A stretch of DNA of 64,000 nucleotides, from contig NHNY01000026.1 of the NCBI GenBank assembly GCA_002786065.1, positions 62,001 through 126,000 on the forward strand, read 5' to 3'. Below are positions 10,231 through 22,422 of the stretch, piece by piece (the stretch's first letter is position 1; the number at the start of each line of letters is the position of its first letter). The DNA is from Microcyclospora pomicola. Taxonomy: Eukaryota > Ascomycota > Dothideomycetes > Capnodiales. A model generated the notes under the pieces. The model did no database searches. It saw only the letters and a list, made by a program, of their open reading frames with translations, and was not told where the DNA came from. Position numbers and translations under genes: made by a program.

Positions 10231-11946
10231 ATGCCTAAAGTGCACTTGCTTGATTATGCCGCAGGCAACATTCGGTCGTTGGTCAACGCCATTGAGAAGA
10301 TTGGTTGGGAAGTGGAATGGATCAAAAGTCCCGAGGACGTTGCCAAAGCAGATGTATGGCATACGGGCATTTCACACTTGTTCAAGACTGATGACTGACA
10401 GATGTGCGATATGTAGAAGTTGATACTGCCTGGTGTTGGACATTTTGGACACTGCTTGAGCCAATTCGCGAATGCGGGCTATGTGGAACCAGTACGAGCG
10501 CACATCCAAGCCGGCAAGCCTTTCATGGGCATCTGCGTCGGCCTGCAAGCACTGTTCGAGGGCTCAGCAGAGAATCCGAATGTTCCAGGACTAGGCGTCA
10601 TCAAAGGTCGACTTGAACGATTCGACAACAGCGATAAAAGCGTGCCCCATATCGGATGGAACTCTGCAAACACCATCTCGAAAGAAGGCTTGACGAATGG
10701 CGAAAGTGTCTACGGCCTTCGTCCAGACAATAAATACTACTACGTGCACTCATACGCGGTGCCTTACCGCCAAGGCGAGCTGGAGGCAGACGGCTGGACG
10801 GTGGCGACAGCACGATACGGCAACGAAGATTTTGTTGGCGCAGTGTCGAAAGACAATGTTCTTGCCACTCAATTCCACCCTGAGAAGAGTGGTGCTGCCG
10901 GACAACGAGTATTGAAAGCGTTCCTATCAGGGACGGCCTCTCAGCCTCTTGGAGAGATCTCTTCTGCAGCAAGCAAAGACGGCCTTACTCGGCGAGTCAT
11001 TGCATGCCTGGATGTCCGTGCCAATGATCAAGGTGATCTGGTTGTCACCAAGGGTGACCAGTATGATGTGCGCGAGAAGTCAAGTGACAACGCCGTTCGC
11101 AACCTCGGCAAGCCTGTACAGAAAGCACAACAGTACTACGAACAAGGCGCGGATGAAGTCACTTTCTTGAACATCACATCGTTCCGCGAAACCCCGCTCA
11201 AAGACCTCCCTATGCTGGAGGTTTTGCGTCAGGCCTCTGCCACTGTTTTCGTACCTCTGACTATCGGCGGAGGTATCCGTGATACTGTTGACCCGGAGAC
11301 AAACAAAACGGTGCCTGCTCTCGAAGTGGCGACCTTGTACTTCCAATCCGGCGCCGACAAAGTGTCGATTGGGTCCGATGCTGTCACGGCTGCTGAAGCA
11401 TATCACGCGGCTGGACGCCAACTGACCGGCAAGACGGCCATCGAGACCATCAGCGAAGCATACGGGGCTCAGGCAGTGGTGGTCTCGGTAGACCCAAAAC
11501 GAGTCTATGTCTCCGGACCTGACGCGACCACTCATCACACCGTCCAGACGAGCTCACCTGGACCAAATGGTGAGAAGTACTGCTGGTATGCTTGCACTAT
11601 CAAAGGTGGGCGAGAGACGCGAGACCTGGACGTGATCCAGCTTGTCACTGCAGTGGAAGCAATGGGTGCGGGCGAGATCCTCCTGAATTGCATCGACAAA
11701 GACGGCACGAACTCAGGCTTTGATCTGGAGCTGATTCGAAGCGTGAAAGCGGCCATCAGGATTCCAGTGATCGCGTCGAGTGGAGCTGGAAACTCAGGCC
11801 ATTTTGCGGAAGTGTTTGAAGAGACCAATGTCGATGCTGCTCTAGGTGCAGGCATGTTCCACCGTGGTGAGTGGACGGTACGGCAAGTCAAGGAGGATCT
11901 GCAAAGAAGAGGGCTTCTGGTTAGACGTTATGAAGAAGACATCTGA
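10231..11946 (+). CDS. HIS7: Imidazole glycerol phosphate synthase (glutaminase-cyclase fusion, HisHF)
   Basis: Spliced model: exons 10231-10353 and 10417-11946, with a 63-bp intron (CTGAC branch point at 10395-10399), give 550 residues against 552 in yeast His7. The N-terminal class I glutaminase has the nucleophile in GICVGLQ (C81) and the H195/E197 pair in FHPEKSG. The C-terminal (beta/alpha)8 cyclase begins at [11 protein letters not shown] and ends with [10 protein letters not shown], which grips phosphate. The enzyme turns PRFAR plus glutamine-derived ammonia into imidazole glycerol phosphate (fifth histidine step) and AICAR, which feeds purine synthesis. The fused arrangement is normal for fungi and plants. 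The gene begins 225 bp from the divergent IMP3 gene. Confidence 0.97.
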
Positions 11947-12169
11947 AACATGGGTACATATAAGGGTGCATGATAGACGGCGAACCAAGATATGTATACA
12001 CAGCTTGAGGTCTAACGATATTGAACGTCCATGAGTGTGATCACATCATCTCCGTCTACGCCCGGTATGCTGCAACGAAAAGACAGGTTTAGACCGTCAG
12101 CACATCTTTCCGAGATCGATCGCTTCGTGCATTCGGAGTATGCGCCGCACAACCGGCTGAGCTCCTTAT

Positions 12170-12946
12170 TCACCACCGATCATCATTCCTCCCTTCGTAT
12201 TTGCCCTCGTCATAAGCATTGTCGATGTTGTCCCCAAACCGCTCAACACCACCGACCTTGTCACCCACCCACTCCGCCACATTCTCCGGAGCATCCTCGA
12301 CGTCGTTGACCGTGTTATCCCACCCCTGCTCAACACGGTTGCCGAACCTGTCAAACCCCTGCTCGACGTCTTGCGGAATGTCCTCGACATCCTGGACCTT
12401 CCGACCCGTCCATTCCGCTGCGTTCTCCGGGAAGTTCTCCACATCCTGTTCCATGCGGTACTTGTCCTGGTCGTAGTCTTGCTTGATCTCGGACCCTTCA
12501 TGCATAAGAAATGCCCCACCTGCGAGACCAGCTACGGCGCCCAGAGCTCCGTAGGCGAGGCCGTGTCCTCCACCGCGACGCTCCCCACGCTCGTCTTCCT
12601 CGATGTATGTCGTGCTCTGCTGCTCGTACCCACCACCTCCGTATCCGCCGGCTCTAGGGACGTCCCATGATCGCTCACCAGTCTCGGTGTGGATATAGAT
12701 GTAACGACGCTCACGGTCGTCCCATTGAGCACGCCAAGGGTAGGGGACTTGCGGCGGCGGAGGAGCACCGCGGTCGTTGTTGTCATCGTAGTATGTGGTG
12801 GTGGTGGTCTCGGAGAAACGCTCGTCCTGGCGAGGACCACGGTTGTAGTCGCCGTAGCCGCGGTCGTAGTCAGTGCTGGTGTACTGAGTCTCTGTGACAC
12901 GCTCTTCCTCGTCGTAGCGGTTGGAGCCGCTGTTGTAGTAGGCCAT
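12170..12946 (-). CDS. WW-domain protein with glycine-rich hydrophobic segment
   Basis: One exon of 258 codons from ATG at 12946. Residues 1-60 are Tyr/Arg/Asp/Thr-rich and disordered. A single WW domain spans about 67-100 (PYPWRAQWDD, then two aromatic residues in YIYIHTETGERSWDVP). It is followed by a GGYGGGGY linker and a Gly/Ala segment (GALGAVAGLAGGAF) of glycine-zipper type that could associate with membranes. The C-terminus has near-repeats ending in GNRVEQGWDN and NVAEWVGDKVGG. WW domains bind proline-rich ligands; the partner is unknown. The gene is convergent with HIS7. Confidence 0.88.
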   Translation of the reverse strand: MAYYNSGSNRYDEEERVTETQYTSTDYDRGYGDYNRGPRQDERFSETTTTTYYDDNNDRGAPPPPQVPYPWRAQWDDRERRYIYIHTETGERSWDVPRAGGYGGGGYEQQSTTYIEEDERGERRGGGHGLAYGALGAVAGLAGGAFLMHEGSEIKQDYDQDKYRMEQDVENFPENAAEWTGRKVQDVEDIPQDVEQGFDRFGNRVEQGWDNTVNDVEDAPENVAEWVGDKVGGVERFGDNIDNAYDEGKYEGRNDDRW

Positions 12947-13712
12947 GATGCGGCGGTGCGTGCTGGGTTTTAAGGAGTTGTGAGGTGCAAGTGTAAGGTG
13001 ACAGGGGGGTGGGGGAGAGAGCGAGCAGCAATCAGAAGGGAATATATCTCAAACACTAACCGCCGTGATGCAGATCAACAGCCAATGTCGAGTCGAGCAT
13101 CACCAATGAGGCCACGTGCAAGTAAGCTACATCTGCGGCCGGAGTAGCATCATACTGGGCTGCATATGCATGTATGCGTTGTTCAATTGAGAGATGCCGC
13201 GGTTGCATGCAATCATTTATGCAATAGTGCACAGCGTATTCGCTGTCGGTAACTAATACTAAGGTAAGTTACCTTAACTTTCTGACTTTGAGGTGTTGTT
13301 AAACAAAGCTCACATGTGGCCCCTCGTGCCCCTCCTTGGATAGACCCTGTTCCAGCCACTGCGTAGTGTTCAGCACGCATGCGTACTTGTGAGATGAACC
13401 ATGCGAGGTGAGTACCTTAGCTACCTTACACATGTATACCTTAGGGTCGCTGAACCATCGCTGTCATTCTTGCTGGCAAAGCTGTACGTGATATATCTTA
13501 GATGCCATATCTTCTCACATATTCACAATGAATGGCAGTGGATGCTTGCTGGACAGCGGTGAATGGCCCTCTTGCTGGGCGAGTCCTTGTTACTTCGTGA
13601 CACGTCCAGCACTTATGAAGCAGAAGGAATATGGATAATGGAACAGGGGCTTGCATTGCTTGAAGGGATGGAAAACCACCTCTAGCGGTGCAGAGAACCA
13701 TTGTCACCGTCA
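12947..13712. other. Intergenic region
   Basis: About 765 bp between two minus-strand genes. It contains a near-palindromic AAGGTAAGTTACCTTAA at 13261-13278 and further ACCTTA-type motifs around 13415-13442, a pattern seen elsewhere in this window. No coding frame is convincing. Confidence 0.5.
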
Positions 13713-15908
13713 TCATGCCTTATTTTCTTCGCGCGCAAAACACCGATACTGTCTTTTTGCCTCCAATGGCGTTCCCTCGCCCAAGGCTAACAACCCGTAA
13801 GCTCCTTTGCCATGAGTTGCATCGCCCTTCCAACCAGGAGTCTCATCCAAGATCTTGACATCATTCATGTCGACGGCCATATCCAGGGGAAGCTGCTCAG
13901 CAATCGCAGCACCGAGCCTCATCATGGCAAAGGCGTCGAGCTTGGCCGTCCAATGAGGCGCATTACTGTACAATGCAAGCGCGAGAAGGAATGACAAGTA
14001 TGTGCCAAGGAGGACCGAGATCAGAATCATCCCCGCGCTGGACATATATGGTATCTCGATACTGGTACCCAAGTCGTAGCTGACGTTAAGAGTCGTGTAG
14101 CTTTGTTGTGCCAACGACAGCTGATTGGCAAGAAAAACGGCGGCTGCAAATCCACTCTGTAGCCGGTCGTCGTAGCTCCCAACAGATAGAGCATCTTTTG
14201 GTGGGACCATCAGAGCCTGCACATATTGCAGAAGCTCCGATTGTAGATAGCCAAAGTTGTAATTCAGGTCATCCACACAAAGTGAGCCTTGTAAATCGTC
14301 TGTGTTGTCGAGTGTATTCGGCAACGCCTCCGTCAGGAGTCCAATGAACGGCATTTGCTCGGCGCAGTGCTCATCATCATACGGTTTCTCTCCCGAGTCG
14401 TCCTCGATGTAGGCTTCCGGATGCGCGAGTCGTTCTGCCACGAAAGATCCTGGTCCGAACAGCGCAAGCGCTACCATAAGAAGGGGTCCCCTGTCTGGTA
14501 CAGCTCCCAGTTGCATGGTCATTGGGCTGGTGTAGCTGTTGTTGTATTCAGGCGCGGCCTGACGGACGTACGCTCTACGAGAGATATTACGCTCGCTGAC
14601 TGGTTAGTGTCATTTGCATCGATGGTAACCCGGAGGTGTACCTACTACTTGGATATTTCACTGTAGATCTGAGGCATACAATCGTGCCCGCAAAGATCGC
14701 CAGACTCATCATTCAACAAAGGAACTGGCAAATTTCCATTCATGTAGTTCGGCAGCTCGAAGAAGCCTGCGGTGGTGTTGGCGGTTATCTTGAAGTAGCC
14801 ACTCCACTGTGTGGGCACTATAGGGTCCGATAGGCCAGAGTATGCCGAGAGGTTGAGGTACAGTACTTCGGTGAAGTCTTGCCGGGTACGAGAGTCGTTA
14901 CACGGCGATCGTGTTTGGTCTCCAGGCATACAGGCTGTAAGTCTCCAGGCAGGAGTGACCTGTACACCGTCAAAGAAATCTGTCACTACTGATGCCGCAT
15001 AATCCACGTAGAAAGCTCCAAGCGAACTGTTGCAATTCTGAGGAGATTCAGCTTCAGTGACACTGTCTCTTGTTACCGAGGAGTTGATCCGAGGGAGGAA
15101 CTGACGCACGACCCCGGTATTGTATCCGGCGGGAAGCTGAGCAAGGAAGGGGTCTTCGAGTTTCGAGATGTTGGCAAGGGAGACCTCTCCCAAAGCACAG
15201 ATTCCAATATCAGCGAAGAGAGCATCGGAACAGTTTGTAGCACCTTCCTTGCTCCACAGATGATGCTGTCCATCAGTACTTCTCGTTTTGGTCAAGATCG
15301 AGCGTAGGTCTGCTATAGTAAGCTGATTTTGCGAGTCATCGTTGGGCGCGTCGAAAAAATTCGTCAAATCGGTCAACTGCTGTACCTCGCCGAGTTTCTG
15401 TGGAATCTGCACTGTTCTCGTTGTGGCGAATATGGACTGTAGCGGAGAGATGAAAATGCCTATGAACAGTGAGAAGAAGAATGGGAACCGTGACCACAAG
15501 ATAGCATACCAAGCATGTTTAGTATTATTCCCAGAAGTAACATGGCTGAGCCATAGCGGTTCCAGTGGCCTCGTAAGAGATGTCCATAAGTAGCAAGTTC
15601 TGTCCAACCATTATCTGCGAGCACGGCAGTCTGGCGAAGAGTGAGTCGAGAGTCCCAGGACCTGCGTTGGACAAAGACCACAGCAGCGCTGGAACACACT
15701 GCTGAGGTCAAAGGAATTGTGACGACGGTGGCGATGGCTTGTATCACACGTGCTGCATGTAGCCACCTTTGGCTTTTCTCGTAAGATCCAGGGTTTGGGT
15801 AATCCTCCCCATACTGATCGCTCCACACAAGCCAGAGCCCTAATTGAGATATCTAGGTGAGTGACGGTCTGGCCAGATACTTTTGCACTGCTTACCATAG
15901 CTTTTCAT
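13713..15908 (-). CDS. Fungal multipass membrane protein with large ectodomain, unknown function
   Basis: Four-exon model on the minus strand: 15908-15896, 15839-15510, 15459-14649 and 14574-13713, giving 671 residues. Splice frames agree at each junction; the 5' exon encodes only MKSY plus one base. Hydrophobic segments lie near residues 28-55 and 100-125 and near the C-terminus (LISVLLGTYLSFLLALALYS). Between the second and last is an extracellular or luminal-looking domain of about 400 residues with many NxS/T sequons and paired cysteines. This layout is common among fungus-specific plasma-membrane proteins of unknown function. I cannot name a family with certainty; DUF3176-like proteins are one possibility. 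The start exon is the least certain part. Confidence 0.7.
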
Positions 15909-16728
15909 CCCGATCGGTCGGAAGACAGATATGCATATTATTATTCAATGGAATATGGCGAGTGCCGCGTAGCTTGCAGCGAGCAACGCGATGCTTGGGA
16001 ACTGATGTAGCTTCCTGGACGTGAACTTTCCTCCGAAGCTTTCACTGCTGACGAGAAGAGACGGGTCGGAATGGCCAGGCAGACAAGTCGAGTTCTCATC
16101 CTCATCCTGGCCGAGCGATCGGTGTCGGTCATGAGGCTTCATACTTGAGGTTGCCGGACTCTGCTCACGTTGCTGCTGGTGCTGCCGCTTCTGCAAGATC
16201 AGCGACACCCTGTGTGTATGCGAGTCACACGACACTCGCGATCAAGCAAAGTAAGAGTGTCTGTAACAAGAGTATGGCAAGACCGACAATTGTGAAGCCA
16301 GAAAGACAATTGCACACGGATCAACACTAATGTATCCATCGCATCCTTCGGCGCTTAATGCAGAAGCTCAGCCCCAGCAGGCCGACCGGATGCATGTGCA
16401 CAGATCCACTGAGCTGAATATCAGCGAACAAGGGATCTGGCATGTGGTAAAAACGGCCGTTGCGTATATCTGCCTGTCTGTGAGTGGATGTCCAGGTATT
16501 GACATTACATCGCGGTAGGGGTGAAGTTGGAACAACATGCATTGGAGTTGTTCTAAAAATAGGTCTTGCACGAGTACAACAGTACATGTCGATTCTCCAC
16601 AAGGTACATATATTTTCTGGTTGACGTGGATTCATGAATATCCTGTGTAGCTGATCACGGACGGATATGTATAGCACACTGGGTTCCAAAGATTGTTGTG
16701 GCATGTTAAGTCCTGCAACAGGCGTTCA
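15909..16728. other. Intergenic region
   Basis: About 820 bp upstream of the membrane-protein gene and downstream of the next minus-strand gene. A frame at 15945-16235 ends in a hydrophobic stretch and stops just before the membrane-protein ATG. It has no usable donor, so I leave it out. Confidence 0.4.
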
Positions 16729-18327
16729 TCACGATCGTTCGTAGGCCCGCCACCAAAGTCCCATGTTGGCAGCGACCAGTAGATCGAGCATCTTCAACCC
16801 TTCTGGTTCGATGATAAGCTTGCCCAGCTTTGCTTGCTTCCCGCCGAATCCACCTCCAGCTTTCTCTTGTCCAAGAGAGCGGTCAATCCGGCCATCCTCG
16901 CCAATCACGATGGTCGGAGGATCGACACCTCCTTCCCACTCCACGAGCGATTCATGTCTTTGATGGGAGAAGTATGAGGAGCGCTTGTTTGGGCCCGGGT
17001 CAGGTCGACTTTTGGTGGGAAGATTGAAGCGGAGCTCGCTCACATCCATAGGAGAATGGCGACCCAAAGAGTGGGCACACTTGAGACTCTTGCCCGTGAC
17101 ACCCGTGGTGAATTCGCAGTGCCCACCCCAAGGACTTGTGAAAGCGTAGCCTTTTGCGCGACGATCCGAGTAAGGTGTTATGTTACTGGTCGGTGTAAGA
17201 TGGTGGGAGGCATGCTCGTGCATCGATTTTCGCATATCACTATTACTGTTATTGCTCGAATTCTCAGAACCGAGCGTCTGGCGGGCGTAATCATGCTCAG
17301 CATGACGCGAACCAGGCATATACAAGCGTCGGCGAAAGATGCCTTCAGGAAGCGTTTCAGTCTCTGAAGAGCCAGAAGATGTGCTGGTCCTAGATTGAGA
17401 TCTGTCATAATCAAGGAAAGCGGCGTAGCCGGGGTTGGTGAGGTCAAGATAGAGAGGCGAACCACTCTTCTTCACTCGTCGAGCTGCTGTTGTCTTAGGT
17501 AGCGCCCTGGAGCTGACCTCATGAACAGGCGGGTCGTGAATAGACGCTACGTTCCACTGTTCACTCGAACCAGGATCACGCCGGATGAGCGTAAGCGTTC
17601 CAGGCGCAGAGTCACAAGCCTCCCGAGCACCAGGATCCGTAGCAGGCTCGTGCTTTCGAATGTATGGATTGGCACCTTCGGAGTGCTCAGAGTGCCGTAG
17701 AAGACGAGTATTGTCAGCATGTAACGAAGTATGACCGGCCTGCTCGCCTGGGAGTGCTGGAAGAGGTCGAGGTGGTAGTACTGGAAGGTCCAGTTTTGTT
17801 GTGGACGATGGCGAAAATGAACCGCCATAATTAGTCGCACTCGGTAGTACAGGTTTTCGTGTAATGCGGTTGACCACCCTGGTCGTCCTAGACACCCCGT
17901 TCGTATAATTTGCGGAATGATCGTGCATCGGATAGGGCGAAGAGAGCGATTGTCCAGAAGGCCGGACAGGCAGAGGAGGTGGGGACATCGCTGGGTTGTA
18001 ATCTTGAGAGCCAGCAGGAAGCATCTCCGGAGCGTTCACCCTGACAGATGGAGGAGTCGGCCCTTGCAAGACTTCGTAATGGTCTTCACCACTGATATGG
18101 ACATAATACAAGGAACTGCGTACATCTTCGGCCGTGACGACCCTTTCCCTTGGCTTGATCGGCGTAAGGAAGACATCTTGACTGCCTGGTACTCGAGCAA
18201 TGTAGAGAACCAGTGGTAACGCTGGAGCTGGGACAGGTCCATAAGGGTCTGACGGAGGTTGAGACGCAATCGCAGCCAACGAAGACAATGAGCTGGCTTC
18301 TACTGCGGACTGCTGCATGTAATTCAT
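16729..18327 (-). CDS. Proline/serine-rich hypothetical protein (532 aa)
   Basis: One exon. The ATG at 18327 is the first in frame. Residues about 30-90 look folded (LPLVLYIARVPGSQDVFLTP, then a segment with SSLYYVHISGEDHYEVL). The long middle part is rich in Pro, Ser and Arg with PPRPLPALP-type SH3-ligand-like stretches. The last 40 residues (LIIEPEGLKMLDLLVAANMG) again look ordered, which suggests conserved ends around a disordered core. No catalytic motif, signal peptide or membrane span is visible. I do not know the function; a scaffold role is only a guess from composition. Confidence 0.75.
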   Translation of the reverse strand: MNYMQQSAVEASSLSSLAAIASQPPSDPYGPVPAPALPLVLYIARVPGSQDVFLTPIKPRERVVTAEDVRSSLYYVHISGEDHYEVLQGPTPPSVRVNAPEMLPAGSQDYNPAMSPPPLPVRPSGQSLSSPYPMHDHSANYTNGVSRTTRVVNRITRKPVLPSATNYGGSFSPSSTTKLDLPVLPPRPLPALPGEQAGHTSLHADNTRLLRHSEHSEGANPYIRKHEPATDPGAREACDSAPGTLTLIRRDPGSSEQWNVASIHDPPVHEVSSRALPKTTAARRVKKSGSPLYLDLTNPGYAAFLDYDRSQSRTSTSSGSSETETLPEGIFRRRLYMPGSRHAEHDYARQTLGSENSSNNSNSDMRKSMHEHASHHLTPTSNITPYSDRRAKGYAFTSPWGGHCEFTTGVTGKSLKCAHSLGRHSPMDVSELRFNLPTKSRPDPGPNKRSSYFSHQRHESLVEWEGGVDPPTIVIGEDGRIDRSLGQEKAGGGFGGKQAKLGKLIIEPEGLKMLDLLVAANMGLWWRAYERS

Positions 18328-19229
18328 GCTTGAGTAATTTACTCCGAGTACTGTTTGCAATCGACCAACCCGGTATCAGCTGCTTGCGGTCTGTGGTGCG
18401 AGTGCTGGTTGACACCGTGGACCAGGCAATCGCATTCCATATCTCCAGAAATTTTGGTTTTTGGCATAGTCGACTTACACACAGAAAGTCAAGGCTCTCC
18501 GCATGCTGGACTATGGAGGAGATGCGTGATCAAGACGGTCTTTAGGGAATTTATATGACGGAAACGACTTCAGAGTTGTATTGACGATGTAGATATTAAG
18601 CAGAAGTTGTGGCTGAGCAGTGTTTACGCGATTGAGGATGACGCTCCAAGGACTAGTTACGGCAACACCACTTCACCCGACAATTCTTTTTGATTCATGA
18701 TCGAATGGCCAAAACCAGCGTTAACTCTGTTCCTCACTCTGCTTCTTGTCTTCAGGATAAGTCATGATTAGCACAACACCGAGACTTTTCAAAACTCGTG
18801 ATAGCTCCAGTGGTCATCGCGCACCTGTGTAGACGTCGTTGGACGCCCGGCCCAAGATGGTTAGGCGAACAGTTCACTTATCGAAAGCAAACCTAGACTT
18901 TTGTAGCGCTGGATCCCGACTGGAAAGCCATCCAATACCGGGCAATCTCACAGAGACCAGGTCAAATGATTGTCTCGTGTGCGCGTGTGACATATTTAAA
19001 TACATGCAAATAATCCAAGATTAACGCAGCAAGAGAAGTGTATACCTATACATGTGAACAATCTACCCATTGTTCTATAGAGCTGGAGGTTTCTACTAGC
19101 GCGCCAAGATTTCGCGAGTGAGCAGAGCAAAGAGCAAATCCTAGAAGATCCTGCTCGGTACCATTTCACCGCCCGACTTCTACAAGCAGGCGTTTGACCG
19201 CAAATATTCTACAGTGCTGCTTATCCACA
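18328..19229. other. Divergent intergenic region (about 900 bp)
   Basis: Holds the promoters of the proline-rich gene (minus) and of the SURF6-family gene (plus). Short frames here have no recognisable product. A TATTTAAATA segment lies at 18992-19001 on the side of the SURF6-family gene. Confidence 0.45.
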
Positions 19230-20970
19230 ATGACGGCCATGGACGAACACACTGATGACATGCTCGAAGGACTGGAGGTAAACTATGTCCTTCAAGGCTC
19301 TTCACAGTAACGCCACACATCCTGACACTGCATCATAGGAGCGATTACAGAGCCACAACAAAGCTTTCGAGTCGTTACTTGCCCTCACACCCGCTCGCGA
19401 ATACTTTGGAAGTCAGATTGTCGACGGTCTGGATCCGAGCGAGCAATGGACCCGGAAGAAGCAGACCAAAGAGCAAAAGAAGGCGGCTAAAAGAGCCAAG
19501 CTTGACCCCGCCAACCAGATGAGCGCTTTGGATGTCATGAAGGAGCGAGAACGCAAGCGAAAGCGAGAATTGGGCATGGACGAGGAGGCTGGTGAGACTA
19601 TACCCACACCAGCTGCGCCGAAGGATGCTGCCTCAGCCTCGAACAAGCGTCAAAAGGTTGAGTTGAGCGAGGAAGCCCAAGAGGCGAAACGCAAGGCAAA
19701 AGCTGGTAAGAGAAAGGAGAAGCGTGAGGCAAAGAAGGAAAAGTCGGAAAAGAAGAAGGCGAAATCAGATGCTAAGAAGGCAGCAAAGCAAGGGCAAGAT
19801 GTGAAAGAGGTGTCGGATTCGCGAACGCAAGATGACGATGATGAAGATGACGACAAAACGGACGATGAGGTGATCAACACTGTTCAGTCCGGCGATCTAA
19901 ACGGCTTCGATGCTTCAGGTTTGGCTGGATCAGATCACGACGATGATGGCGATGCCGACGTCCCAGAAGATGCCTCTTCAGTACCCTCAAGTCCTGCTCA
20001 CAGCCCCGCGTTTGATATTTCCGCCAATCACTCTACTGCTTCTTCATCATCTTCGATCGTACCACCATCAGAGCCCGCGCAACGGAAGCAAACGAAGCAG
20101 AATCCTGCAAAACTCAATGTCAATGTCAATACCACATTACCAGCAGAGACCAAGTCTCGGGATCCTCCTTCAGGCACTTCTTCGCCAAAGATACAAATAC
20201 CCAACATCGACCAAGCTCAACTGCAAGAGCGATTAAGACAGCGGATTGAAGAATTACGTGCGAAGCGAAAGGCAGACGGTCCTGATGGAAAGCCGGTGAA
20301 AAGTCGACAGGATCTGCTCGAGCAACGGCGGAAAAAGGACGAGCAGCGGAAAGCCGCGAAGAAAGAGCAACGACGGAAGGCTAAAGAAGAGGAAGCGCGC
20401 AAGCAAGAAGCGCAACTTCGTGGGTCGGGTAGCCCCCTCTCCCGTGAGATGTTTGGCAACCAGTCGCCACAACCCGAGAACAACTTTTCCTTCTCTCGGC
20501 TAGCATTCCAAGACGGTTCAGCCGCGGATGCCGGCCTCACCACTCTCTCCGACCCGAAGCATCGCAAAGGCCGATCCGATCCCAAGACCGCGCTGGAAGC
20601 CGCCCAGAACAAGCAGAAGCGGATCGCGGGCTACGACGCCGAAAAGCAAGCCGACATCGCCGAGAAGGACCTCTGGCTGAACGCGAAGAAGCGAGCGCAC
20701 GGCGAGAAGGTGCGCGATGACACGAGTCTGCTCAAGAAAGCGCTCAAGCGCAAGGAGAAGGAGAAGAGCAAGAGCGAGACGGCGTGGCAGGAACGGGTCG
20801 ACGCGGTCGTGCACGGCAAGGAGATGAAGCAGAAGAAACGCGAGAAGAACCTGGCGAAGCGCAAGGAGGACAAGGGGGGCAAGAAGGGGAAAGGCGGGGG
20901 CAAAAGCGGTGCGTCGAAGGGCGGCAAGAAAAAGGCCCGGCCGGGGTTTGAGGGGCGATTTAAGGCGTAA
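19230..20970 (+). CDS. SURF6/Rrp14 family ribosome-biogenesis protein
   Basis: Spliced model: exons 19230-19277 and 19339-20970 (61-bp intron) give 559 residues. The N-terminus (RLQSHNKAFESLLALTPAREYF) matches the conserved start of Surf6/Rrp14 proteins. A long Lys/Glu/Ala-rich and acidic middle follows. The C-terminal SURF6 domain (residues about 270-545) is extremely basic, with LEAAQNKQKRIAGYDAEKQA and many KKRE-like runs, ending in KKARPGFEGRFKA. Rrp14 acts in the nucleolus in 40S and 60S assembly and binds nucleic acid. The composition favours G+C-rich codons in the 3' half. Confidence 0.93.
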
Positions 20971-21812
20971 GGTAGACAGACACGAATGCAAGAAGCGATT
21001 ATGATACTCTCACACACATCGGTCCACTGTGTCCTGCGGATACTCGGTGCAGTCTCAGCAGAGCGTGCCCTCGTGCCTGTCCACCAGCCATGCCCATGGA
21101 CATGAACGGATCAACCAGCGGCGTATGAGTCCGATTCTCCCCAATGTCTGCATGCGCCGTCGACGGACAATTCTCCATCGTCTGCCGACGTGTATGGGCG
21201 TGCCATATATGCCCCATAGGGATGTCGACTGCTCGGCACCGTTTCGTCCCGGTGGGTCGCAGAGCGTGTCTAGTAGAACTGGATTTGGCAAATTTGTACA
21301 TCTACCTACTTACCTACCTTACCGCAGTGGATTAGGTACCTCGGATAGTATGGATGGGGCTGACGAGCGTGGGGATGATGCCGTGGCAAATGAAAGTGGC
21401 GCCATGGAGGATTTTGTTTTATTTGGTGATGTACTGTGTTGAGAAGGATCATGTCTGTTGCTTAGAGGATACTGTACACAAATGTGCACATTTAAAACAA
21501 TTAAATGACTGAAAGCTGCGATTGGTACAGGCGTATTCACAGAGGGAGCGTGCGTGTAGGAGATCATTAAGTGTGTTACAGGGTATCGCTTTTGGCCTTG
21601 CCGAGGAGAAATGACGCTGAGTCGATCTTCTCCAGATACCGACCGGGCATCACTAGGCAGAAGTGTCGTGTTCTCGCTATTTGATAGTATGCGCACTCAT
21701 ATACTCTTGCAAAACGCCACCAGTCATTACCCAGTCCTCATACACGTGTCTTCGTGCCCGCGGTCGATGGCTGTTCACCATCGAAGCCACGTGATGGCAG
21801 GACAGCGACCGC
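20971..21812. other. Convergent intergenic region (about 840 bp)
   Basis: Contains the 3' flanks of the SURF6-family gene and of the RCR-type gene. CTACCTACTTACCTACCTTACC repeats of a TACC unit lie at about 21301-21322. No credible coding sequence. Confidence 0.45.
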
Positions 21813-22422
21813 CTATCTGCCCGGGGGCGGACCAGTGGGCGGCGCATAGTTCGACTGGCCATATCCGCCATACGTCGCCTGCGGGTGTTGCACGTTGGTC
21901 TCTTGCTGAGGCGCGTAGTATCCCTGGTTCGCGCCGCCGGATTGGTACGGCGGCGGGGCAGGCTTGTTGCTGTTGTTGTAGACCGGCTGGGCGTTGTTGT
22001 TGTTGTTGGCGTAGTAAGGCTGTTGTTGCGAATTGTACTGCGCCGCGCCGTGACCGGGGGGAGTGCGGCCGAGCGCCCAGGCTGTGCCGCGGTACGGCTG
22101 GTGGCCCATCTTTCTTCGGCGGCGAGCGGTGAGGCAGCTAGATGAGGGGCGATGTCAGCTTCGAGGCTTGGAGAAGACGATGCGCTTGCGCCTGCCAGCA
22201 TGGAAGGAGGACTCACGAGAACAGGAAGAAGATAACGAGTGCGGCGAGGATCACGAGGCCCAGGACGAGCCAGCGCGCCCAGCTGCTCCACGCCGAGTCA
22301 CAGTTGTAGTAGGTGCCGTAGCGATTGCGACATCTGAGGATGGTGTCAATTGGATGTGCTGCGATGTGGTTTAGTGTCTGGTGCAAGGCTTACGTTGAGT
22401 ATCGTGCTTCGAGGACTGCCAT
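21813..22422 (-). CDS. RCR-type membrane protein (resistance to Congo red / chitin synthesis regulation)
   Basis: Three-exon model on the minus strand: 22422-22394, 22333-22217 and 22137-21813, giving 156 residues. Residues 1-27 are a short luminal part with CRNRYGTYYNCDSAWSSW. One transmembrane helix follows (WLVLGLVILAALVIFFLFS), then a basic stop-transfer run TARRRRK and an Asn/Gln/Pro/Tyr-rich cytosolic tail with a PPPY motif. Single span, RRR and PY motif are the layout of yeast Rcr1/Rcr2, which bind the ubiquitin ligase Rsp5 and influence chitin deposition and plasma-membrane protein sorting. Exact orthology is inferred. Confidence 0.85.

Noticed and set aside
15945-16235. Possible 5' exon of the membrane-protein gene with a hydrophobic end
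   Set aside because: It meets a stop before any usable donor, while the MKSY start with a GTAAGC donor gives a clean in-frame junction.
20217-21017. Minus-strand frames of 128-157 codons opposite the SURF6-family gene
   Set aside because: Leu/Phe/Ser-rich products are what antisense of a Lys/Glu-rich, G+C-rich gene gives.
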